A stretch of 43,520 nucleotides of DNA. It comes from Caldilineaceae bacterium (GTDB taxonomy: Bacteria; Chloroflexota; Anaerolineae; Caldilineales; Caldilineaceae). The stretch spans positions 1-43,520 of the forward strand of contig JAPOVP010000008.1 of the NCBI GenBank assembly GCA_026708085.1. Direction: 5' to 3'. Below, piece after piece: positions 36,311-43,520 of this stretch; position 1 is the stretch's first letter; every line of letters begins with the position of its first letter. A program made the position numbers and the translations under genes. Under the pieces are notes generated by a model that did no database searches, had not been told where the DNA came from, and saw only the letters and a program-made list of their open reading frames with translations.

Positions 36311-37258
36311 GTGAATGGATCGCTCTCTCGGACGTTAATTCGCCGCATGGCGGCGGGCATAGCTGTCCTATGGGCCGTTTCGCTCCTGCTGTTTCTGGCC
36401 ATATACGTGTTGCCCGGCGACCCCGCCGGCCGAATTCTTGGCAACCGGGCGACACCCGAAGCTCTCGCGGAAATGCATGAGCGACTGGGTCTCAATCGCC
36501 CGATTTCGGAGCAGTATCTAGACTGGCTTGGCGGTATCCTGCAGGGGGATGCCGGGGCCAGCACAACCGGTGCGCCTGTGTGGCCGCTCCTGAAGGAACG
36601 GGGGGCCAACTCGTTCACGCTTGCCGCGACAGCGTCGATCCTTGCCGTTGCCATCGCGCTTGTCGTGGGCGTTACAGGTGGACTGCGAGTAGGCGGGCCG
36701 GTCGATTCTACGCTTTCGGTTGGCTCGCTGATCGGTGTAAGCCTGCCGGACTTCGTGCTCGCTGGCGTGCTGATTTCCCTGTTTGCCTTTGTTCTTGAAT
36801 GGCTTCCCCCGGTCTCATTCCTGACTGCGGGATCGACCCCCCTTGATCGTCCCCGGATATTGGTGTTGCCGGCGGTCTCGCTGGCAGTGCCTGCCGGAGC
36901 GTGGGCCAGCCGGTACGTGCGCGCGGCCGTTGTCGACATGCGCACCGCCCCGAATGTTGAAGCAGCACGCCTTGCCGGATTACGGCCGTCAAGAGTGCTG
37001 ACCCGTCACCTGCTGCCGGGCGTAGTGGGTCCGATCGCACAGGTGTTGGCGGCGGTTACGGCGTTCCTCGTGGGTGGGGCGGTTGTGGTGGAGCAGGTCT
37101 TCGCGTATCCGGGTCTCGGGTCGTTACTCGCGGGCGCGGTGGCAGTCAAGGATTATTCGACGGTGCTGGCGGCAGGCCTGGTGATGGCGTCGACGGTGAT
37201 CGTCGCCTTCATGGCCGCCGACATCATTGGTGTACTCACGAACGCTCGACTGCGCTGA
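36311..37258 (+). CDS. ABC permease, DppB/NikB/CntB type
   Basis: The 315-residue membrane protein has six predicted helices and the BPD_transp_1 coupling (EAA) region AARLAGLRPSRVLTRHLLPG followed by VVGP (about residues 218–241). The N-terminal PGDPAGRILG stretch is typical of DppB-like permeases. It starts with GTG nine bases after the lipoprotein stop, with GGAG at the end of that gene. It forms the channel with the next gene product. Confidence 0.93.
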   Translation: MNGSLSRTLIRRMAAGIAVLWAVSLLLFLAIYVLPGDPAGRILGNRATPEALAEMHERLGLNRPISEQYLDWLGGILQGDAGASTTGAPVWPLLKERGANSFTLAATASILAVAIALVVGVTGGLRVGGPVDSTLSVGSLIGVSLPDFVLAGVLISLFAFVLEWLPPVSFLTAGSTPLDRPRILVLPAVSLAVPAGAWASRYVRAAVVDMRTAPNVEAARLAGLRPSRVLTRHLLPGVVGPIAQVLAAVTAFLVGGAVVVEQVFAYPGLGSLLAGAVAVKDYSTVLAAGLVMASTVIVAFMAADIIGVLTNARLR

Positions 37259-37266
37259 CGACCCTT

Positions 37267-38142
37267 GTGGTGGTGAGTTTAAATCGGACGATGACGGCGA
37301 CGAACTTCCTTCAAAACGACGGACGTGTACACCGTTTTCTGCGTGCCGGCACAGGTCGGTTCCTACTTCCGCTGATCGTCTTTCCCGGAGTCGCGGTGCT
37401 GTCGATTGCAGTGACTGGTCCCTGGCTTGCGCCGCATGCGCTTGGTACCACGGTGGCCGCACCGTTTCAGCCGCCCGGCGGCGGCTATCTGTTTGGCACC
37501 GACCGGCTCGGCCGCGATCTCTGGTCGCAGATTCTCTACGGCGGGCGAGGCATGCTCGTGGTGCCGCTCGCGGCAACCATAGCCACAGTCGTTGTCGGCG
37601 CAGCGACAGGCATAACGATCGGATACTTGCGCGGCCGCATTGAATCGGTGACGTTGGCCGTGCTTGACCTCCTGCTCGTGCTGCCGCCGGTGCTCGTCAT
37701 GCTGGTGCTGGCCACGGGCTGGGGTGGCGGCGCGCCGGTCATTGTTTTGACGATGGTACTCACGGGTGCGCCGTTCCTTGCCCGGCTGGCGCGCGCGTCC
37801 ACGCTTGAGGTGAGCCAGGCACCGTACGTACAGGTGAGTGTGACCCAAGGCGACAGCACTTTCACGATACTGCGGCGGGAGATACTCCCAAACGTAATCG
37901 GCCCTGTGCTTGCTGACTCCGGCATGCGGTTTGTAGGCGCCCTCTATCTGGTCGCGGCGCTCAGCCTGCTTGGTTTCGGACCGGAAACGCCCAAAACCGA
38001 CTGGGCGGTGATGATACGTGAAAACGCCGAAGGGGCGGGCCTGAATCTGTGGGCGCTCGTGTTGCCCACACTCATGATTGCCTTGCTCTCGATCTCCGCA
38101 AACCTCGTTCTCCAGTCCATTGCAGACCGGTTCGCCCGATGA
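37267..38142 (+). CDS. ABC permease, DppC/NikC/CntC type
   Basis: This 291-residue membrane protein has the DppC-type N-terminus with PPGGGYLFGTDRLGRDLWSQ, several hydrophobic helices and an EAA region around FTILRREILPNVIGP (about residues 197–211). The start is uncertain: GTG codons at 37267–37275 lack a clear ribosome binding site, and ATG 37291 is possible. Its stop overlaps the start of the ATPase gene (ATGA), which indicates coupled translation. Confidence 0.92.
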   Translation: MVVSLNRTMTATNFLQNDGRVHRFLRAGTGRFLLPLIVFPGVAVLSIAVTGPWLAPHALGTTVAAPFQPPGGGYLFGTDRLGRDLWSQILYGGRGMLVVPLAATIATVVVGAATGITIGYLRGRIESVTLAVLDLLLVLPPVLVMLVLATGWGGGAPVIVLTMVLTGAPFLARLARASTLEVSQAPYVQVSVTQGDSTFTILRREILPNVIGPVLADSGMRFVGALYLVAALSLLGFGPETPKTDWAVMIRENAEGAGLNLWALVLPTLMIALLSISANLVLQSIADRFAR

Positions 38143-39776
38143 CTGCCTCCTTCAGCAGTGCCGGAATCAATGTCGCCGGACTCACGGTAGAGGACAAGGC
38201 CGGCCACGCGATCCTGCGCGACGTTTCGTTCTCTTTGCCCCCTGGTGCACGCCAGGGCATTGTTGGCGAATCGGGCGCCGGTAAGACGACGCTGGCGCTG
38301 GGCCTGTTGGGGCATTTTCGACCCGGACTGCGCTATGTCGCCGGCTCCATCCAGGTTGCAGATCAGGAGATTCTTGCCGCTTCGCCGTCGGAACTGAGGC
38401 GTTACCGGCGTACGGTAATCTCCTACCTCGGTCAGGACCCGGCCGCCGCGCTCACGCCCAACATGCGTGTTGGCAGCCAGGTCGAGGAACTGATGCGCGG
38501 CGGGCGCAGCGCTAAGCACGTCCATGCGCGGCTAGGGGCGATAGGTCTGCCAGGGAACAGGGACTTCGCGCGCCGCTACCCCCACGAGCTGTCCGGCGGC
38601 CAACTCCAACGCGTCGCCATTGCCCGTGCCCTCGCCCCTGACCCCGCCGTGCTTGTCCTGGACGAGCCCTCGGCCTCGCTGGACCTGATGACCCGGCGTC
38701 TGATTACCGAGGAGATCGAACGCCAGGTGCGCCTGCGGGGCATCACTCTGGTCATGGTGTCGCACGACCTCAACATGGTTGCCAGAGCTGTGGACAAGCT
38801 GCTGGTGCTTCACGAAGGCTCGGTGGTGGAGGAAGGGGACGTAACCGCAACCCTGGCGCAGCCGCTGCACCCGTATACGCGCGAGCTTGTCGCTGCTTGC
38901 GATGGAACGTTCCCCAAGGTCTTGAAGAACGGGACCGGGCCCAAACGCAAGTCTCTCCTCCTCAGTGCACAGGGGCTGGTCGCCAGCTACCAGCGGGGCA
39001 GAGAACGAAGCACTGTGGTTGACGGATTGAGCCTTACTCTCGAGGCGGGAGAGTGTCTCGCTCTGATCGGCATGTCGGGGGCGGGAAAGAGCACGGTGGT
39101 CAACTGCCTTCTTGGCCTGCTTGAGCCGGACGCGGGGGCTGTGGCGGTAGCGGGCGCGCGGCTCGCGCCGCGTGTGCGGGACCGAACCGTCCCGCAGCGC
39201 CGCTCAATCCAGTTTGTACCGCAGGATCCGCAGGGTTCGCTCAATCCGCGGCGCCGCGTCGGCGACACTCTCCTCCATGCGCTGCGGTCCATGCGCGGAA
39301 TGGGTCGCAGCGCCGCAGACGCTGAAGCCCGCAAGCTGATGAAACGCGTGCGGCTCTCCCCGGTACTGCTGTCCCGCTTCCCACGTCAACTTTCCGGCGG
39401 TGAGCGCCAGCGTATCGCCATCGCCCGTGCCTTGGCGGCGGAGCCGCGCGTCCTTATCTGTGATGAGGTGACCTCGGCTCTGGACTTTTCCGTCGAGGCT
39501 TCCATTCTTGATCTGATCGATGAGTTGAAGCGTAAGAGTCAGCTGGCTGTGCTGCTGATCGCACATGATCTGCGCGTCGTGCGCCGCATCGCAGACAGGG
39601 TGACCGTCCTTCACGACGGGAGTGTGGTCGAGCGGGGCGCGGTTTCAGAGGTTCTCAGCGCCCCGCAGCACGAGTTCACGCGGGCAATCATCGAGGCCGA
39701 CCAGACGTTGTCGGAGATCGGGGAAGAGCGGCTGCAGCAGAACCCGGAGATGCCGGGCCTTTCTGTTACGCCGTAA
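38139..39776 (+). CDS. Fused double ATPase of the Dpp/Nik/Cnt-type importer
   Basis: The 545-residue protein carries two ABC ATPase domains in one chain, the equivalents of DppD and DppF (or CntD and CntF). Domain 1 has GESGAGKTT, LSGGQLQRVAIARAL and LVLDEPSASLD, with H-loop MVSHDLN. Domain 2 has GMSGAGKST, LSGGERQRIAIARAL and LICDEVTSALD, with H-loop LIAHDLR. Both sites look complete. It starts inside the permease stop codon; an upstream extension of the open frame is rejected. It closes the importer operon. Confidence 0.94.
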   Translation: MTASFSSAGINVAGLTVEDKAGHAILRDVSFSLPPGARQGIVGESGAGKTTLALGLLGHFRPGLRYVAGSIQVADQEILAASPSELRRYRRTVISYLGQDPAAALTPNMRVGSQVEELMRGGRSAKHVHARLGAIGLPGNRDFARRYPHELSGGQLQRVAIARALAPDPAVLVLDEPSASLDLMTRRLITEEIERQVRLRGITLVMVSHDLNMVARAVDKLLVLHEGSVVEEGDVTATLAQPLHPYTRELVAACDGTFPKVLKNGTGPKRKSLLLSAQGLVASYQRGRERSTVVDGLSLTLEAGECLALIGMSGAGKSTVVNCLLGLLEPDAGAVAVAGARLAPRVRDRTVPQRRSIQFVPQDPQGSLNPRRRVGDTLLHALRSMRGMGRSAADAEARKLMKRVRLSPVLLSRFPRQLSGGERQRIAIARALAAEPRVLICDEVTSALDFSVEASILDLIDELKRKSQLAVLLIAHDLRVVRRIADRVTVLHDGSVVERGAVSEVLSAPQHEFTRAIIEADQTLSEIGEERLQQNPEMPGLSVTP

Positions 39777-39882
39777 GTCGATCAGATCTATATTGTCCGG
39801 CCAGATGCGGGGAACAGCACGGATTCCAGTCTCGTGTCCCTCTTTTGCCTCCTGTAAACGTAGCTCCTAAGGGGCGGACGAA

Positions 39883-41634
39883 ATGACAGTAACAGCCGAC
39901 GAAGTTCGTCAACCCAGCACACAACCTATAGAGGCCCTGGGATACGCCTGGCGAAAGGGCCGCGGCGCAGTGTTCCGCGGCGCAGCCGTGGGCATGGCGT
40001 GGGAGGCTACCGTGGTGGTTGTCCCCTTCCTGGCCCAGCGCGCCATTGACGAGGGACTGGTACCCAAAGACTGGCGGCAGTTGTCGATCTGGCTTACTGC
40101 GCTCGTGGCCAGCGGCGTACTGACCGCGGTTTTCAGTGGCATGCGCCATCGCGCGGCCACTCAGGCCGGGGCATACAGCGACCTGGGACTGCGCGGCCGC
40201 CTGTTCCGTCATGTTCTGGGGTTGGACACCGGTTTCCACGACCGGGCAGACCGGGGTGATCTGCTGACCCGGATATCTACCGATGTCAGGACAATCAGCC
40301 TGTTCATCGATCTGATCGTCACTTGGGTTGCCCATTTTGTGGCCGTGATCTTGATTGTCCTTTTCATGCTTCAGATGGACCTGAGGTTGGGTCTCATTGG
40401 TACGGCATATATCCCGATCCTGTTGCTGCTTTCCGCTGCAGTCAGGAAAGCCTTTGAAAGCCGAACGGTGGCGCTGCGGGAGGCGGCGGCCAAACTCACC
40501 AGTATTCTGCATGAGAACATCTTCGGCGTACGGGTGATCAAAGGCTTTGGTGCGGAGTCACACCAGCGGAACCGTTTCGAGCCGGCGAGCAGCGACATTA
40601 TCGCTCGCGCCATGGCCCTGGTCCGTCTGAATGCATCTTATACGCTCATCGGGGGGTCCCTCCCGACTCTGGCCATGGTTGCGCTGCTCTGGTGGGGCGG
40701 CCGGTGGGCGATCTCCGGCGAGGTGACGGTGGGCATGCTGCTCGCCTTCAGCGCCTGGATGGTACGACTCACCAGCCGCACATTGGGCCTGCTGGGACGG
40801 TTCAACTGGTTCATGCAGGCCAGGGCCTCGGCAGGACGGATCAACACCTTGCTCAACGTCGAGCCCGCCATCGCCGACCCGCCTCGTGCGGCGGCCCTGC
40901 CTTCCACAGGCGGCACGCTGCAGTTCTCCAACGTAACCGTAAAATTCGGTGAACGGCGGATCCTGGACAACATCTCCCTGGACATACGCGCAGGGGAGGT
41001 GGTCGTCCTGGTGGGCAAGTCCGGCTCCGGCAAGAGCATTTTGTTGAGCCTGCCGCCGCGCCTCTACGACCCCGCGGAAGGCGGAGTCTTACTCGACGGT
41101 GTCGACGTGTGCGAACTCTGCCTGGAGGAACTGCGCACGGCTGTCTGCCTGGCCTCCGACGACGCCGTGCTCTTCCACGACACCATAGCCGCCAACATCT
41201 CTCTGGGCATGCCGGAGGCATCTCGGGCCAAGATCGAGAAGGCAGCCAGACTCGCACAAGCCCACCAGTTCATCATGGGGATGCCGGACGGTTATGACGC
41301 CGATATCGGCGAACGGGGCCTGACACTCTCCGGCGGCCAGCGGCAGCGCATCGCCTTGGCGCGCGCGGTCCTGGTCGAGCCGCGTGTCCTGCTGCTGGAC
41401 GATGCGTCTTCATCGTTGGACCCGGCTACGGATGCCGCGATCTGGGAAGGGCTGACCAGCGGCGAGCAGCAGAGAACGATGCTGGTCGCGACCCAGCGCC
41501 GCCGTGTCGCAGCCCGCGCGGACAGGGTAGTTTTGCTCGACGCCGGAAGGATCGCCGCAGAGGGGACCGACGAACAGTTGTGGAGTACAACGCCCCTCTA
41601 CCAGGAGGTCTTAAGTAGTGGAGACGATGCATGA
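39883..41634 (+). CDS. ABC half-transporter with atypical catalytic residues
   Basis: The 583-residue exporter-type protein has a membrane domain (about 20–320) and an ABC domain (about 345–575). Walker A GKSGSGKS (378–385) and the LSGGQRQR signature (482–489) are intact. However, the Q-loop position is Asp426 (CLASDDAVLF), the catalytic Glu position is Asp507 (LLLDDASSSLD) and the H-loop position is Gln538 (LVATQRRR). So it should be a degenerate half that needs an active partner. It resembles the degenerate halves of heterodimeric exporters common in Actinobacteria and Chloroflexota. A close paralogue follows 184 bases downstream. AAGGGG lies before the ATG. Confidence 0.88.
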   Translation: MTVTADEVRQPSTQPIEALGYAWRKGRGAVFRGAAVGMAWEATVVVVPFLAQRAIDEGLVPKDWRQLSIWLTALVASGVLTAVFSGMRHRAATQAGAYSDLGLRGRLFRHVLGLDTGFHDRADRGDLLTRISTDVRTISLFIDLIVTWVAHFVAVILIVLFMLQMDLRLGLIGTAYIPILLLLSAAVRKAFESRTVALREAAAKLTSILHENIFGVRVIKGFGAESHQRNRFEPASSDIIARAMALVRLNASYTLIGGSLPTLAMVALLWWGGRWAISGEVTVGMLLAFSAWMVRLTSRTLGLLGRFNWFMQARASAGRINTLLNVEPAIADPPRAAALPSTGGTLQFSNVTVKFGERRILDNISLDIRAGEVVVLVGKSGSGKSILLSLPPRLYDPAEGGVLLDGVDVCELCLEELRTAVCLASDDAVLFHDTIAANISLGMPEASRAKIEKAARLAQAHQFIMGMPDGYDADIGERGLTLSGGQRQRIALARAVLVEPRVLLLDDASSSLDPATDAAIWEGLTSGEQQRTMLVATQRRRVAARADRVVLLDAGRIAAEGTDEQLWSTTPLYQEVLSSGDDA

Positions 41635-41669
41635 GCGCCGCGACGAATTCACTACACCCCCTGTTGTAA
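41631..41669 (+). pseudogene. Possible start remnant of a lost partner gene
   Basis: An ATG overlaps the stop codon of the half-transporter (ATGA) in the way heterodimeric exporter pairs are usually joined. The reading frame, MSAATNSLHPLL, stops after 12 codons. It may be the leftover 5' end of a deleted second half-transporter, or chance. Confidence 0.25.
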
Positions 41670-41818
41670 GTCCGGTTTCGCCAGCAGCGCTGCAGCCGCA
41701 AGGGCGGAGAAAGCCTCTGTTTACCCGGTCAGATGGACCTGCGGCAAGTTTGCAACCGGCTTTGAAGATAGCGGTACGAATTTGCCGTCGGCGACAGTTA
41801 GTCGAGTGAGTTTACGAA

Positions 41819-43504
41819 ATGACCTTAACAGCTGCCGAAGTCCGTCAATCGACCGGCAGGCCCGAAGGGGCTATCGGTTACGCATGGCGAAAGGGACGCA
41901 GCTACGTGTTCCGCGCCGTGACCGTGGGGCTGGCGTGGGAGGCGACCGTGGTGATTGTCCCCTTCCTGGCCCAGCGCGCCATTGACGAGGGGCTGGTGCC
42001 GAGAGACTGGCGGCGGCTGGCCATCTGTCTGACAGCGCTTGTGGTCATTGGGGTGCTGACCGCGATTCTGAGCGGTATGCGCAACAGCGCGGCCACCCGG
42101 GCCAGAACATTCGGATCTCTGGGACTGCGCGGCCAGCTGTTCCGCCATATACTGGGACTGGACTCCGGCTTCCACGACCGGGCCGACCGGGGCGATCTGC
42201 TGACCAGGATGACCACCGACATCGGCGCCATCAATACCTTCATTGGAATCATCGCGACAACGGTCGCCTATTCATTAGGTATGATCCTCACTGTTTTCCT
42301 CATGCTCCAGATGAACCCGAGTTTGGGTCTCATTGGAACCGGTTTTATCCCGCTGGTGGTGCTGCTTTCGGCCGTGGTCAAGCAGGCTTATGAAAGCCGA
42401 ACGGTGGCGCTGCGGGAGGCGGCGGCCAGGCTTACCGGCATCCTGCATGAGAACATCTTCGGCGTGCGGGTGATCAGAGGCTTTGGGGTGGAGCCGCACC
42501 AGAGAAGCCGTTACGAACCCGCCAGCACGGCGATCGCCGCCCGTGCCATGGCCCTGGTCCGGCTGGAAACGATGTATACGGTCTTTGGGGGTACCCTGCC
42601 GGCTCTGGCCATGGTGGCGCTGCTCTGGTGGGGTGGCCGGTGGGCAATCTCCGGCGAGGTGACGGTGGGTATGTTGCCCGCCTTCAGCGCCTGGATGGTC
42701 CGACTCACGAACCGCATCCTGGGGCTGCTGGAGCGGTTCAACTTTATCATGCAGGCCAAGGCCTCGGCAGGACGGATCAACGCCGTGCTCAGCGTCGAGC
42801 CCGCCATTTCCGACCCGCCTCTTGCGGCAGGCCTGCCTCCTTCAGGCGGCACGATGCAGTTCTCCAACGTTACCATGAAATTCGGTGAGCGGCGGATCCT
42901 GGACAACATCTCCCTGAAGGTGGGCGCGGGGGAGGTGGTCGTCCTTGTGGGCAAGTCCGGCTCCGGCAAGAGCACCTTGCTGAACTTGCCGCCGCGCCTC
43001 TACGACCCTGAGGAAGGCGAGATTTTCCTCAACGGCATCAACGTGCGCGACCTCTCCCTGGAGGAGCTGCGCGGAGCCGTATGCCTGGCTTCCGACGACG
43101 CCGTGCTCTTCCGAGACACTCTAGCCGCCAACATCTCGCTGGGCATGCCGGAGGCATCACAGGCCGAGATCGAGCGTGCTGCGCAGTTGGCCCAGGCCCA
43201 TCAGTTCATCATGGAGATGCCGGACGGATACGGGTCCAGAATCGGCGAACGGGGCTTGACACTCTCCGGCGGCCAGCGGCAGCGTATCACCCTGGCGCGC
43301 GCGATCCTGGTCGAGCCGCGCATCCTGTTGCTTGACGATGCCTCCTCCTCATTGGACCCCTTTACCGATGCCGCGATCTGGGAAGGATTGACCAGCGCCG
43401 GTCAAGAGAGAACAACGCTGGCCCCGTTGACATTTCGTCTGAGCCAAATCAGTGTGGAAGCAAAGTGCAAGAAAGCGATGAAACGACGTGCGAGTTTTTC
43501 ATAG
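41819..43504 (+). CDS. Paralogous ABC half-transporter with replaced C-terminus
   Basis: The 561-residue protein is closely similar to the preceding half-transporter along its length, from the N-terminus (YAWRKGR, EATVV, VPFLAQRAIDEGLVP) to the TSAGQERTTL stretch. Motifs are GKSGSGKST, CLASDDAVLF, LSGGQRQR and LLLDDASSSLD, so it shares the degenerate Q-loop and catalytic position. At about base 43421 the similarity stops abruptly: the H-loop strand and the last 45 residues are replaced by an unrelated basic tail (KCKKAMKRRASFS) ending at a TAG. This suggests truncation by rearrangement or insertion, and the protein is probably non-functional. The ribosome binding site is weak. Confidence 0.8.
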   Translation: MTLTAAEVRQSTGRPEGAIGYAWRKGRSYVFRAVTVGLAWEATVVIVPFLAQRAIDEGLVPRDWRRLAICLTALVVIGVLTAILSGMRNSAATRARTFGSLGLRGQLFRHILGLDSGFHDRADRGDLLTRMTTDIGAINTFIGIIATTVAYSLGMILTVFLMLQMNPSLGLIGTGFIPLVVLLSAVVKQAYESRTVALREAAARLTGILHENIFGVRVIRGFGVEPHQRSRYEPASTAIAARAMALVRLETMYTVFGGTLPALAMVALLWWGGRWAISGEVTVGMLPAFSAWMVRLTNRILGLLERFNFIMQAKASAGRINAVLSVEPAISDPPLAAGLPPSGGTMQFSNVTMKFGERRILDNISLKVGAGEVVVLVGKSGSGKSTLLNLPPRLYDPEEGEIFLNGINVRDLSLEELRGAVCLASDDAVLFRDTLAANISLGMPEASQAEIERAAQLAQAHQFIMEMPDGYGSRIGERGLTLSGGQRQRITLARAILVEPRILLLDDASSSLDPFTDAAIWEGLTSAGQERTTLAPLTFRLSQISVEAKCKKAMKRRASFS

Positions 43505-43520
43505 CGAGTGGAAATGCGTC

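Overview
This 43.5 kb window looks like a chromosomal piece of a GC-rich bacterium, most probably a member of the Chloroflexota (Caldilineae/Anaerolineae type). The basis is the gene order tuf–tRNA-Trp–secE–nusG–rplKAJL, frequent GTG/TTG starts, a surface protein with Thr/Pro linkers plus SH3 and DUF3048 domains, and a RicT–RNase Y pair in a non-sporulation setting. No 16S rRNA or other decisive marker is present, so this is an inference.

Layout. 1–3,917 (+): end of tuf, tRNA-Trp, secE, nusG, rplK, rplA, an L10-type leader with an intrinsic terminator, rplJ, rplL and a strong terminator. 3,985–6,014 (+): holB and ricT. 6,187–12,470 (-): rny, recX, recA and dnaA, followed upstream of dnaA by a probable oriC at about 12,800–13,000. 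13,029–19,425: a GNAT-like protein (+), an SH3/DUF3048 cell-envelope protein (-), a slipin, a DUF971 protein, a site-2-type protease with CBS domains and ribulose-phosphate 3-epimerase (all +). 19,503–23,128 (+): a heterodimeric ABC exporter with one degenerate ATP site. 23,132–28,356 (-): the conserved block rpsB–tsf–pyrH–frr–uppS–cdsA, then a response regulator at 28,575–29,300 (-).

29,895 to the end (+) is the accessory part and the most interesting. It holds a YbtPQ/IrtAB-like ABC pair, a FhuF-like ferric-siderophore reductase with an intact CCx10CxxC cluster motif, a complete Dpp/Nik/Cnt-type importer (lipoprotein, two permeases, fused double ATPase), and two tandem paralogous ABC half-transporters. 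The first of these has lost its usual Q-loop, catalytic and H-loop residues. The second is cut off near its C-terminus and replaced by unrelated sequence. Together the first six genes read as an iron/metallophore acquisition locus in which a peptide/nickel-class importer (rather than the usual FecCD/FhuD class) and an exporter-fold importer are combined with a dedicated reductase. No metallophore biosynthesis genes are visible. The tandem half-transporters may be part of the same system or a decaying exporter.

Codirectional blocks with short or overlapping junctions suggest operons: secE–rplL, holB–ricT, rpsB–cdsA, 19,503–23,128, 29,895–34,594 and 34,712–39,776.
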